NCBI GenBank assembly: GCA_022829145.1
Contig: CM040748.1
Coordinates: 2,727,501 to 2,791,500 of the forward strand
Length of the DNA: 64,000 nt
Source: Albula goreensis
Taxonomy: Eukaryota; Chordata; Actinopteri; Albuliformes; Albulidae
Direction: 5' to 3'
The notes under the pieces were generated by a model. That model had not been told where the DNA came from. It worked only from the letters and a program-made list of their open reading frames with translations, and made no database searches. This document shows, piece after piece, positions 12,001 through 26,864 of the stretch. The number at the start of each line of letters is the position of its first letter. Position 1 is the stretch's first letter. Position numbers and translations under genes: made by a program.

Positions 12001-15000
12001 TGCATGCAGAAGTCTCGTGTTTGCCAGCCAGTAACATAGTGTAACATTAACATACCGTACTTACCGTGTGATTGAGAGTTGCATGTTTGGATTGCAGGAA
12101 GAGGAGATAAAGATGTCGCTGACTAATTCAGCGTTTTGTTCCCCGTTTTGCCAGGAGCCAGGTTCTCGCCACAAAGCAGTCCAAACGCGGCCTGCAGCTG
12201 ACCTGCTGCTCGAGCTGCTCGGAGCAGGTCTCTCGGGTAAGCTCCCGCCTACTGCTGGAGGAGTGTGGTGTTCACGGCCACATAAGCAAGATTTCCCATC
12301 ATCCTCAGTGATCAGTCCTCATTATTTTTGGAAATGTATGTAATTAGCAGCAAGGCTGTTGTTGTAATATCTGATTCATAAGTATGAAGAGCCAAATATA
12401 AGGCTTACTTGCACTGTTTAAAGGCTGCTTTCTCTAATTTTGTTCCACTGGCAGCCATGCTCCCTCACAGTAAAACCTATATTCAGAAATAATGAGGCTG
12501 TGAGATTCCAGGTGCTCCCATGTTAAAGGTGTCTGTCTGAGGTGCAGCTGTCACTCATCGTTTTAGTTCCAGCTGCACCATTACAGGCTATGGCTGGAGG
12601 TCTGCATTGGCGTAGGAGGATGGGGAAAGACAGGGCTGTGCGGCAGTTTAAGTTCATCAGTGTCATTGCTCTCTAGCGGCCACTACTGGCCTGGCCTGGT
12701 TCCTGCAAGTGCATGACTTTGTATATGCTGACTTTGTGTTCCTCTGAAACAGTCATAGGCATTAGTGATTAGTGACTCATCTGAGTGTGGAAATGAAGTG
12801 AGGGCCAGTCATCGTGTGAAGGAGAAGTAATCGTTTTCATGGCTTCCCCCTCCTGGGGCAGTTAGAAAGGGCTGATGAGCTTGGTTTGGGTGGGGAAAAT
12901 AAAACAAAGAAATATAATCCTATAAATGTTTGCTAGACCAAAACATAGACCAATCCATCCACCACTCTTAAGCAATCTGTAACCTCTCTCTCCCTTCACC
13001 TGTCCCCTTCAGTCTTTCCGTAAGTTCGCAGCCAACCTGGCGTCGGCCCGACAGGCACTGGAGCTGTGGCAGGGCACCATGAAGGAAGTCGGGGGGAAGT
13101 TCGGCACCAGCGTCCTCTCTTACTTCCTCTTTCTCAAGTGGCTCCTCATGTTCAACGTTTTCTCCTTCCTGGTCAATTTCGGCTTCATTACCGTGCCTCA
13201 GCTGGTGCAGCCGCCGAACAGAACGGACGCAGTGGACTTCAGGGGCCTTGAACTGCTCACCGGGGCTGTGAGTCACGCTGTATTTCACTTTCATACCCTG
13301 TGTTCACCAACGTCATTTTCACATAAAATACCGTACATGCTTAAATGCCCTTAAATCTTATTCTTACAAAATCAAATTTGAAACAGCTGTATTGTCATAA
13401 TTTTGTAATTGTGAATGTCATCGGTCATAATACTTTGGTGCTTCTTTATGTTTCTATAGGGTTATAATAATCAAGGCATGTAAATGTAGTTAATAATTGC
13501 CCTAATTTGAGGTTTTTGCCCAATGCTTATCAGCTTTATGTTCACATAAAATGTGTTATAACACCCATATAGCTTTCATAAAAATTACAAAGAGAAATAG
13601 TCAATATTAGATTGGCATGGCTTGGGAGCAATTCTTTTTAAAATCTAGTTGTGCTTTTGTTCTTCATAGGGTTATTTCAACCAATCAGTGTTGTATTACG
13701 GGGGGTACAGTGATGAGAAAATCGGGGGACACTCAGAGTACGACATGCAGCTGGCGTACTTCTTCACGATCTCAGCCTACCTGGTGATGTGCGGAGTCTG
13801 TCTGATCTACAGGTGAGTGCGTGGAGCAGCACAAAGGGAGACAGTCTGGGGTGAAAAGGTGGATTCCCGATCATCAGTAAGAGTTTATCATGCTGCTTTT
13901 TAGAGGTATCTCTTGAGCTGTCGTTGTTAAGAAGTCTCTTTACCCTCTTACACTGGCAGTGCGGTACAGGTTTTACATCACGGTTATTTCGCCGATGCTT
14001 TTCTTGATGCTTACAGTTGATTTGACTAACTGGGGTTCAGTCCCCCCTGGGAGCAATGTAAGGTTGAGGGTCTTGTTCAAGGGTCCAACAACCGCACTGA
14101 TCTTAGAAGGGCTGCTTTGGGACTTGAACCAACAACCTTCCAGGTCCCTACCAATCACAGTAGATCTCTATATAGCCGTTTAAGAAGTGAGGTTAGGTTC
14201 AGTTTCCACTGCTGTTGTACCTACTGGTACAGCACTAGGTACAACCATCCAGCTGTATAATGGATAATGCGTAAGTCTGGAAGCTCTGTTGATAAAGTGT
14301 GAATATAAAACCTGTCTGTGGTGCTTCGCCGTCCCGCAGTATGGCAAGGTCCTTCCAGCGGAACTTTGTGCTGTCTGCCTCGGGCAGTGCCTGGCAGCTC
14401 CTGTGCAGCTGGGACTTCAGCATGACCAATGAGAGAGCCATACGCCAGCGCAAGAACAACCTCCGCGTGCAGCTCAAGGTGAGCGCCTGCTCGCGCCCCC
14501 CGATCCCAGCAGACAGCCTCTTACAGCAGCCCATGACACTGAAGAAAAAAATATTCTACCCGTCTATGATTCAACATAAGGGTTTACGATCCGTCCTCTG
14601 GTCTGAATTGCTCTGGTTTGCTCTCAGGAGTCCATTTCAGAGAAGAACCAGGGGGATAAAATGACTACGTCAGACAAATTGAAACAATTTGGGATCCACC
14701 TGGGCACCTGGTTCATCTCAATGGGGCTGGCTGCAGGTTCCTGTGCTGCCGTCTTTTACCTGTGTGAATACAACCTTCAGGTGAGTCTGGCACACCTGCA
14801 CAGAGTTTACCCACACTGCTCCAGCATACCTGCACAGATCATACCTGTGCTGCTACAGTACACCTGTGTCTAGCTTACCTGATCTGCTCCAGTACACCTG
14901 TACAGAGCTTAGTTGTGCTGAGTTGCCACAGGCTACCTGCAGATATCTTACCTAAGATGCTACCGTTGCATCTGAAAAATCCAAAATGATAACTGGATTA

Positions 15001-18000
15001 ACAGTTTTATTACCTGCGAAAGGTTCTGACTGTGGTAGAAGTGGTTTAACCTGAGTGTTGCTCTAAATTCTTGTTGCGACTAATGGACTTGGATGGATTT
15101 GTTTTTTCAGGTGATCATAGACTCTCAAGAGTCTCGCAGTACACTAACAGAAGCATCTACTCTGCTCCTGCCCTTCGTCGTCTCCCTCATCAACCTCGTC
15201 ATTCCGTTGCTGTACTCACTGCTAAGTAAGGCTGAGAGATACTCCGGCCCCCGCACGAAAATCTACGTCATCATCCTCAGGTGGGGTTTCATCTTTCCGA
15301 TGCTTCAGCTCCTGTAGAGCATCTCTGTTCCACATGATAGAAAGCAGCAATCCTAAAGTGTTATATTTCTTTGGTGCAGCTAACAAAATAAAACATAACA
15401 ACCCAAAATATTTTGTTTAGGAAACAGCTGGCACTAGTTGAGGATCTTGAGTGAATATCACTAACTGGCTTTCACTGAAAGGAGCTATTTAACATAAACT
15501 TGAAAAAAGCTATCATTATATTGTAGAAACTGTCAGTCTTTTTTGCTTTACCTGATTTGCTTTTCTGCTATCCACTCACCAATAATTTTTAGAGAGCTTG
15601 TTTGTCTTTTATTATTATGTTTAAGGTATATTTACCATATTTATCTTAATTTCAGAAAAAAGGCAGAAGCTTTAAGTATTCTAGTTTTCATTTTCATCAC
15701 TCTTACTGCAGTTTGAGACAGCTAATGCATTGTGGGAAAGCTAATGCATTGTGGGAAAGTCTTTTTTTCTGATTTTGAATCTTGTAGTATTTAACCAGAG
15801 ATATCTCAATGGAACAAATATCAATTTCATGCTCCTGTTTTCTTTAGAAATGTCTTTCTGAAGATGGGTGTATTGGGAGTTCTCTGCTACTATTGGATGA
15901 ATGAAATTCAGAATATTATTTCTGTAAGTCCTTTGTTTATTAGTAGCATTATTAGACATTAAACACTATCATATTTATGGTACTTATATTCACCTGATGT
16001 TTTGGTGGTTCATTATGGATCTGCAAAGCTGGCATAACCAAAGTGTATGAATATAGTTCATGCAACATGTATATGACATCACACCTAATAATTTATTTTC
16101 TCCCTCAGTGCTGGGAGTCTTTTGTTGGACAAGATCTGTACCGGCTTGTGATCATAGATTTCATTTTCTCACTACTGGAATTGTTCTTTGGAGAGTTTTT
16201 ACGCAAGTGAGTTGACGACATCACCTGTTCAACTGCATATTTTATTACATTAATTCAAACAGCTCAGTCAGAAAATGCTGAAATATTCATGTTGTTGTTT
16301 TTTTCTGTGTCAGTGTCATTGGTACCAAGTGCATAAAAAGCTTGGGGGTTCCAGAATTTGATGTGGCCACGAATGTCCTTAACCTGATATATGCACAGAC
16401 GCTGGCATGGTGAAGCTCCCCTCCCTTTCTCTCCTGTCACTGTAACACTATAGCAGAGTTAGCATGTTTTACCATAAAACTATGGTGGAGCTAGCACGTT
16501 TCAATGTAAACATATAGCAGAGTTAGCATGTTTCACTGTAAAACTATAGCAGAGTTAGCACGTTTCACTGTCAACATATAGTAGAGTTAGCATGTTTCAC
16601 TGTAAAACTATAGCAGAGTTAGCATATTTCACTGTAAACATATAGTAGAGTTAGCATATTTCACTGTAAACATATAGTAGAGTTAGCATGTTTCACTGTA
16701 TGCCTATAACAGAGTCAGCATGTTTCACTGTAAAACTATAGCGGAGTTAGCATGTTTCATTGTCAGCCTATAGCAGAGTTAGCATGTTTTACTGTAAACC
16801 TATAGCAGTGTTAGGGCGTTTCACTGTAAACCTATAGCAGCATTAACACGTTTCAGACCTTTGTGTAGGCCTAACCCATCCCCACATCTCTCTGTCATCC
16901 CTCTCATTATAGGATCGGGATTTACTTCTCTCCACTCCTGCCTATCATGCAGATGATCAAGTTGTTCATCCTTTTTTATCTGAAGAAGGTATGACAGTCG
17001 ACCCACGTGACCATAATGCGACCCCTCTGTTGATATCAGGGCGGTGGCAGGAGAGCTGTCTTCTGAAAAGACTCCATTATTTCCCAGCTCCCTTTGGCCC
17101 ATGCTCATGTTACCGCTATAAAAGGTCCCATTAAAACTTTATTCTAAAGTAGACTGAAGACAGTGTAGTAGTGATACTCAAAGGCTTTTTTTAGTGTCTG
17201 TTCCTAAGGATCAGTTCCCCCACGTGTGCAGTGTAACAGGCTGTCACATACAGTGCAGTTTTCTGATGAACACGTGTGTCAGAGATGTGTGTGATATGTG
17301 CCGCCTCACCTGTCCCCCTCACACCTGCCCAGGTGAGCCTGAATCAGAACTGCCAGCCCCCCCGGCGTTCCGGCAGGGCGGCGCAGATGCAGACCATGTT
17401 CATTGCCCTCCTCTTCTTCCCGTCCTTCGTGGGGGCGCTGTCTATGGTGGGCTACACCGTGTGGAGGTACGAGGGCCCAGGGGCGGGGTCATGGTGGACC
17501 TGTTGGTATGGTAAAATTAGCACTTGAGAAAGAAACATCGTGCAGATCAATTGAAAAGTCAGGCTGTTTATCTTGTTCCATCACAGGCCAGTATGGAAAC
17601 CTGACCAGTGTTGAATATGACCATAAGCCTTTTCAAATGTGGTGCAATGGCTGTAAGGGAAGAAGGGTGTTTGAAAAGTGTATTTCTCTGTTATCACGAC
17701 TGAAGCAGCCCAGCTTAAGAACTGAACAGTGAAAAAGAACCATAGGCTGTCAGCAACCATTGGCTGTCTCCTCTCCTTCAGAGGAGAGCGAGTGCTTTTG
17801 GGGTTGCTCCTAATTTTACAAAGAAAGTAGAAGCAATCAGACGTGTGAAAAAAAACTGCCTTCCAAATAATAAGCAAAGAAAAAACCATGGGTATGAATA
17901 GTTTCAGAACAACCTCTGTGATGTCTGTGTGAAACCCTGTTGTTTTCCCCTGCAGCCTGAAGCCCTCAAAGCACTGTGGGCCGTTCCAGGGGCTAAACTC

Positions 18001-20468
18001 CACCTTCCAGGCTGTGTCCCTCTGGATGAGCAGAGAGGACACTGTCTCCGACTACTCCTGGGCTGTGTGGATATACGACAACATGATCAAAAGCGAGCTC
18101 TTCTTCTACCTTATCACCATCATAACCCTGTGAGTTCTGCTCCATCATTAGTTCTTTTGTGGAGTTTCTCCACTTCATAGATAGTGATGAAAAGAGCTCA
18201 TGTACGACCAACACCTGCTTGTATTTCTCGATTGTGAGAGGTAAAGTATGAAGGCTACAGCTTCTATGATGGAAATGTTTTACAAAAATAAAGTTAAGGT
18301 GATGAAGAGGTGATAAAGTTACCTCTCCTTCTCTGACTGCCTTTCCTCTCTCTCCAGGGTACTGATATACTTCTTCTGGCAGGTCACTCAAGGACGCAGG
18401 CTGCTCATCACTCTGCTCAGAGAACAAATAATCAATGTGAGTCCCTGAAGTTTGGGTCTGGGATATCTTATTATCAGCTTCGTACTTCTCACTGGAGAAC
18501 AGCTCTGTTTTCATGGATGAGGTGTTAGTGTGCCAGCAGGGGGCACTCTTCCCTGTGGACCAAAGAGAACTCTAATGCCCCAGCACTGTGAGTGGGCACT
18601 GTGCTGTAGAAGGTGTTGTCCTTCGGATGATTGGTTGTTAAACATCCCATGGTGCTTTTCAAAAGATGGAGTCCTGGTGAAATCCATAACATAAGAACTG
18701 GCTGCCTGCATCTTTCCACCTAAATAACCCTATTCCTGATTGGTACTCCTTTAGGACATCACTGCAAAATGAAACTGAATTCTCAGCTGAACTAACCTGG
18801 GTATCCTTGTGCTCTCCTCTTAAATCCTTCCTCCATCCCTCCTTCCTTCCTCTCTGTTAATCAGGAGGGGAAAGACAAGGCGTTCCTGCTGGATAAACTT
18901 CAGAAGCTCCAGAGAGAGCGGCAGACAGCAGCTTCCACCCAGCACACAAACACACACATACCTCAGGTCAGTGGACTGAACTATTACAATCAAACCATAA
19001 ACGACGAGGCTATTTCCATATCGGTAAACAACTGCTGCACTGAATGGCCATAGTTAGAGTTGCCCTTCGCCTTGCTGGTCAGATTCAGGGAAATGAACGG
19101 CAGAAGGGAAAAGCGGAGCCAAACTGAGCAGGTGTGTGAGGAAGGAACCAGCATCCTCAGAACGCAGCCAGATAATTCTGACCAGGGGAAATACAGACCT
19201 TGGCAGAGACACAGCGTAGAGGGAGAACGGCAGAACACTCCCTCCAAATGTTCTATACACAAACAACTCAGTACATTGAGCCAGCTAAAGGACAGTAGAC
19301 AGGAACATGGGCGTAAATTACGGGGGGGGGGATCAAAACTGGCCAATACATCCCCCAAAATAATCATATCATCAAGATGAATGCAACATATTCATCACCC
19401 CCAATGTTCAACCCAAAGTTATGCCCTCGCGCAGGAAGGAGAATCACTGCACTGCACCTGGAGTTAGGGGACGTCTTTTTCACCAGGGTGTTTGGAACTC
19501 CTTTTAGCATTGCCTAACAGGAAACTGAACCCCAAAATTTAGAATATTGTGGGGGGTCAGAGACCATACTGGCTGGATCTGTACCTCAGAGCCCACAGCA
19601 GTCACAGGAGACCAGGCTTATGTGGCTCTTACGGTGTATGAAATGAGACGTTTTGAACACCTGTGCGAGGCGTTTTGTTACAGTGATACGCCTAAGTAGA
19701 GTCACAACAAATATACAAAAGGTTCAAAATTAATAAAAAAGATGTGAACATGTATTCAGAATTTGAATACTTTAAGAATCATTCACTGATAATAAATGAC
19801 TGAGTTTTAAAACTGGAATAGTTCTTAAAATCATACACTGGACCAAGGAAGAAGCAGAAAAACCTTACTTTAACAGCTTTTATTTTCTATATGCAATGTG
19901 ACCTGAATTTTGTCTTTCAGAGATTCGAAAGGATACAGGAAATTGAGCCAGATTATGATCGAGGTGAGTTCTACTTTACTGGGTAAAATAATTGGAAACA
20001 AATAAGATGGGAAATTTTTCATGCTGTATAAACATGTTGAAAAAAAAGCCTTTTATAATACACTGGGATAGGCCGGAGCTTTCAAAATGTAGTCCTTGTC
20101 CAAGATCATTGTGCTGTAATATTTTACAATGTTTATGAGACTTTTGTGTCCTAACATGATGGGCAAAAGAAGAGAGTCCATATTTATTTTTCTATTATAT
20201 ACTGTGTTAATTGTACAAATGGTATTTAACATAGGAAAGACAAGTATCAATGCTTTTACCATACATTGTTTATTTTGTTATTATATTGTACTGTATGAAT
20301 AAACTTAATGTGAGATTCTATTTATTTCTGTCAGATTTTGGAGGTATACCTGGTCTTCCCCATGTTGAAGAGAACATTGAACCCCCCGGACCCCCTGTTG
20401 CCAGCGCTCTGATCCAGGCTATGATAGCCAGACGGCAGGCTGAGGAAGAGGAGGAGGAGGAATACTGA
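6023..20468 (+). CDS. tmc5: tmc5, transmembrane channel-like 5 (21 coding exons)
   Basis: TMC-family multi-pass membrane protein; TMC1/2 are mechanotransduction channel subunits, the role of TMC5 is unsettled. Exons: 6023-6096, 7265-7485, 7829-7918, 10517-10630, 11642-11744, 12155-12236, 13013-13267, 13670-13812, 14340-14478, 14628-14780, 15111-15280, 15848-15923, 16109-16206, 16314-16409, 16913-16988, 17333-17466, 17956-18129, 18358-18436, 18865-18966, 19921-19963, 20335-20468. Phases agree at all 20 junctions and sum to 2556 bp (851 aa plus stop). The start MSYYNRDGLFNPAY resembles human TMC5 MSAYY. GGKFGTSVLSYF (about 257) begins the first membrane segment. CWESFVGQDLYRL (541-553) is the TMC-domain signature. 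IYAQTLAWIGIYFSPLLP and REQIINEGKDKAFLLDKL are characteristic of TMC5. The N-terminus (about 230 aa) is Pro/Arg-rich and poorly conserved; the C-terminus ends in a run of seven Glu and Tyr. No frameshift or internal stop. Confidence 0.9.
7536..7680 (+). repeat. Interspersed teleost repeat (copy 1) in tmc5 intron
   Basis: Contains GCAGTTATGTAGCTGATG, TTTTTATCCAAAGCAACTCA, then TTGATTTGACTAA and CTTGAACCAGCAACCCTCCG. The same ordered blocks occur at 13960-14165 and 42664-42860. This is a dispersed element common in fish genomes. Confidence 0.65.
7919..10516. other. tmc5: tmc5 intron 3 (2.6 kb), no gene recognised
   Basis: AT-rich intron. The only open stretch of interest is on the minus strand at 9525-9788, containing VRSIVEYGLPHIYQD, weakly like the C-terminal part of non-LTR reverse transcriptases. 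The match is too weak to call. Confidence 0.5.
10699..11168. mobile_element. MITE (non-autonomous DNA transposon) in tmc5 intron 4
   Basis: The left end reads GGGTGCGTTCCAATACTCAA and the right end, reverse-complemented, reads GGGTGCATTCCAGTGCTTTT. The imperfect inverted match extends through CTCCTCC-rich arms on both sides. CAA flanks both ends (10696-10698 and 11169-11171), giving a 3-bp target duplication. The 470-bp interior has no transposase-like ORF. A 3-bp duplication with GGG-starting inverted ends would suit the PIF/Harbinger superfamily, but that is inference. Confidence 0.7.
13960..14165 (+). repeat. Interspersed teleost repeat (copy 2) in tmc5 intron
   Basis: Shares with the copies near 7.6 and 42.7 kb the blocks CAGTTGATTTGACTAA, a CTTGTTCAAGGGTCCAACA-type segment, and GGGACTTGAACCAACAACCT. 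Lies just upstream of exon 9 of tmc5. Confidence 0.7.
16440..16856 (+). repeat. 32-bp minisatellite filling a tmc5 intron (about 13 copies)
   Basis: About thirteen diverged copies of a 32-bp unit whose core is CTATAGCAGAGTTAGCATGT followed by TTCACTGTAAA. Neighbouring copies differ by a few substitutions and show partial alternation of ACTATAG and CATATAG starts. The array makes up most of the 503-bp intron between tmc5 exons 14 and 15. Confidence 0.9.
18528..18692 (+). repeat. SINE-like repeat in tmc5 intron
   Basis: Carries AATGCCCCAGCACTGTGAGT, GGCACTGTGCTGTAGAAGGT, GTTGTCCTTCGGATGATTGG and TGTTAAACATCCCATGGTGC in that order. These blocks match from memory the conserved region of DANA/mermaid-type fish SINEs (GTCCTTCGGATGAGACGTTAAAC). 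An old, diverged copy. Confidence 0.6.
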
Positions 20469-20509
20469 AAAGTTTGGAAAACAGTCTTCCAGAACTGAAC
20501 ATTTATGAC

Positions 20510-20515
20510 AATAAA
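20510..20515 (+). terminator. tmc5: Candidate tmc5 polyadenylation signal
   Basis: AATAAA 42 bases after the tmc5 stop codon. It would give a very short 3'UTR; later signals are possible. Confidence 0.4.
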
Positions 20516-25208
<4,693 letters not shown>

Positions 25209-25816
25209 AGCCAGAGGTGCCATGTTGCTCTCCTCCATGGAGCTCCATCCCGTCATCCAGGACATGGCGCCTTCATCTCGCACCTTTTGTGTAATTTATT
25301 CACCATCCAATCAGAAACAGGATCACCTAAAATGCATTTACGCTAGCAGTCAAATGGAAATGTTTTCCAGAATCATAAATTCACACATTGAGGAGAACTT
25401 AATTGGGACACCTACAACACATAAATAGTCATTATTTTGTGATGTCTTTTTGAGCCCTTTTAGCTTCATTGTTGGCATCATATTTCATTGGTGTGCTCTT
25501 AAAGGTGGTCTAATGCGATTCTGCTATGGAGCTAACCTTGCAGTGTTTACAGAAGTCCTGAGCTATCACGGTTAGAGAAATTCCGCTCATGATACAAGGC
25601 TGTGGTGTGGATATACAGGCTCTTGATTGGATATCAGAAGTCAGGTGACCGTAACGGCCAGCCTGTAAGCTCAGGTCTTCCCTCCTCAAACAACACGTGT
25701 GGGTGGTGACAGAACAGTAAACAGAGGCGGTGTGCCCTCTTGTCCCGAGCCTCCAGAATCTCCTGCCCACAGTCGTCTCAGGAATAGCTTCAGACCAACT
25801 GTACAACGTGAGACAA

Positions 25817-25822
25817 AATAAA
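25817..25822 (+). terminator. mettl26: Candidate mettl26 polyadenylation signal
   Basis: AATAAA about 610 bases after the mettl26 stop, in an A-rich stretch. The choice of signal is inferred only from position. Confidence 0.3.
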
Positions 25823-26233
25823 ACAATAGCACAGGCAGGCATACTGTAAATTTCATTTGTGGTGAGTATTTTTATTTTGACCGCTAGCGTATTGTTGATA
25901 TCACATTACCATGGCAACCTCTGCCGGTCACTCCACCATCCCTGGTTTAAACCAATCAGTGACAGGTTGAACAGCATGGCGTTGGCACTTTGATTGTGTC
26001 TCTACACTTCCACCAATAAGCTGCACATTCCCTGATGGAGAGGATGTAACTGACAGCTGTGACTTCCACCTAACTATTACTGATTCATCTGGGTCAATGT
26101 AAGCACACACTGCACACGAACACAAACGCTACACCCCACAAATGTTACGCTGTATTGGATCATGTGAAGTTTGGCTCATTATGAGACTTGATTAAAATGA
26201 AAAATCTGAACATGCCATTGTTGTAAATCACCT

Positions 26234-26239
26234 TTTATT
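26234..26239 (-). terminator. wfikkn1: Candidate wfikkn1 polyadenylation signal
   Basis: AATAAA read on the minus strand, about 630 bases after the wfikkn1 stop codon. Inferred only from position. Confidence 0.3.
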
Positions 26240-26864
26240 CATGCACACACCTGTCTGCATGCCATTTAACCCTTAACATATATCCCACATATTTCTGCCA
26301 CAGGACAAAAGCTACAATTACTACCCACCTTGATGTACTACACTTCATTTTCATAGAAACTTATACCTTAATGATATAAAATGAATAAAAATACATTTGA
26401 CAAAAGTACTTCCTTCCCTGAATAAAATACAACAAAGAGATACAAGAGTAAGAAAACACATCATTTGACTCTGAGGTAGATTATACAAACATAAACTTCA
26501 GCTACAACAGTATATACACATATCACAGTACCTGTGCTAGAGTTTCTCATCAACTATGAGTTATATAATGTTTCATAATTTGTACGCTCACAGCTGGATT
26601 CACACATGCAAGAAAAATTATATTATTTAGCCACATTATTGAAAGGAGATATCTATACCAAGTATCAATATCAATGGCACTCTTTCTGAATGATAATGTT
26701 GATTCTAAATTTTTTATGTGATTATTTATATTTGAATAAATTAATTACCATTTTCTTCCAAAACATTTGGAGGCAGTCATTCAGTTTCAGTAGCCACCAC
26801 CAGGCTGAGTGGTAGTTCTCCATTGTTCCACCAGGTGGCAGCATTACATTAGGCTCGACGAGCC

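Larger units (their letters stand above)
25209..26864. other. Convergent mettl26/wfikkn1 spacer and 3'UTRs
   Basis: No coding exon is seen. The stretch should hold both 3'UTRs. Candidate poly(A) signals are AATAAA at 25817-25822 on plus (mettl26) and its complement TTTATT at 26234-26239 for the minus-strand wfikkn1. Confidence 0.5.
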
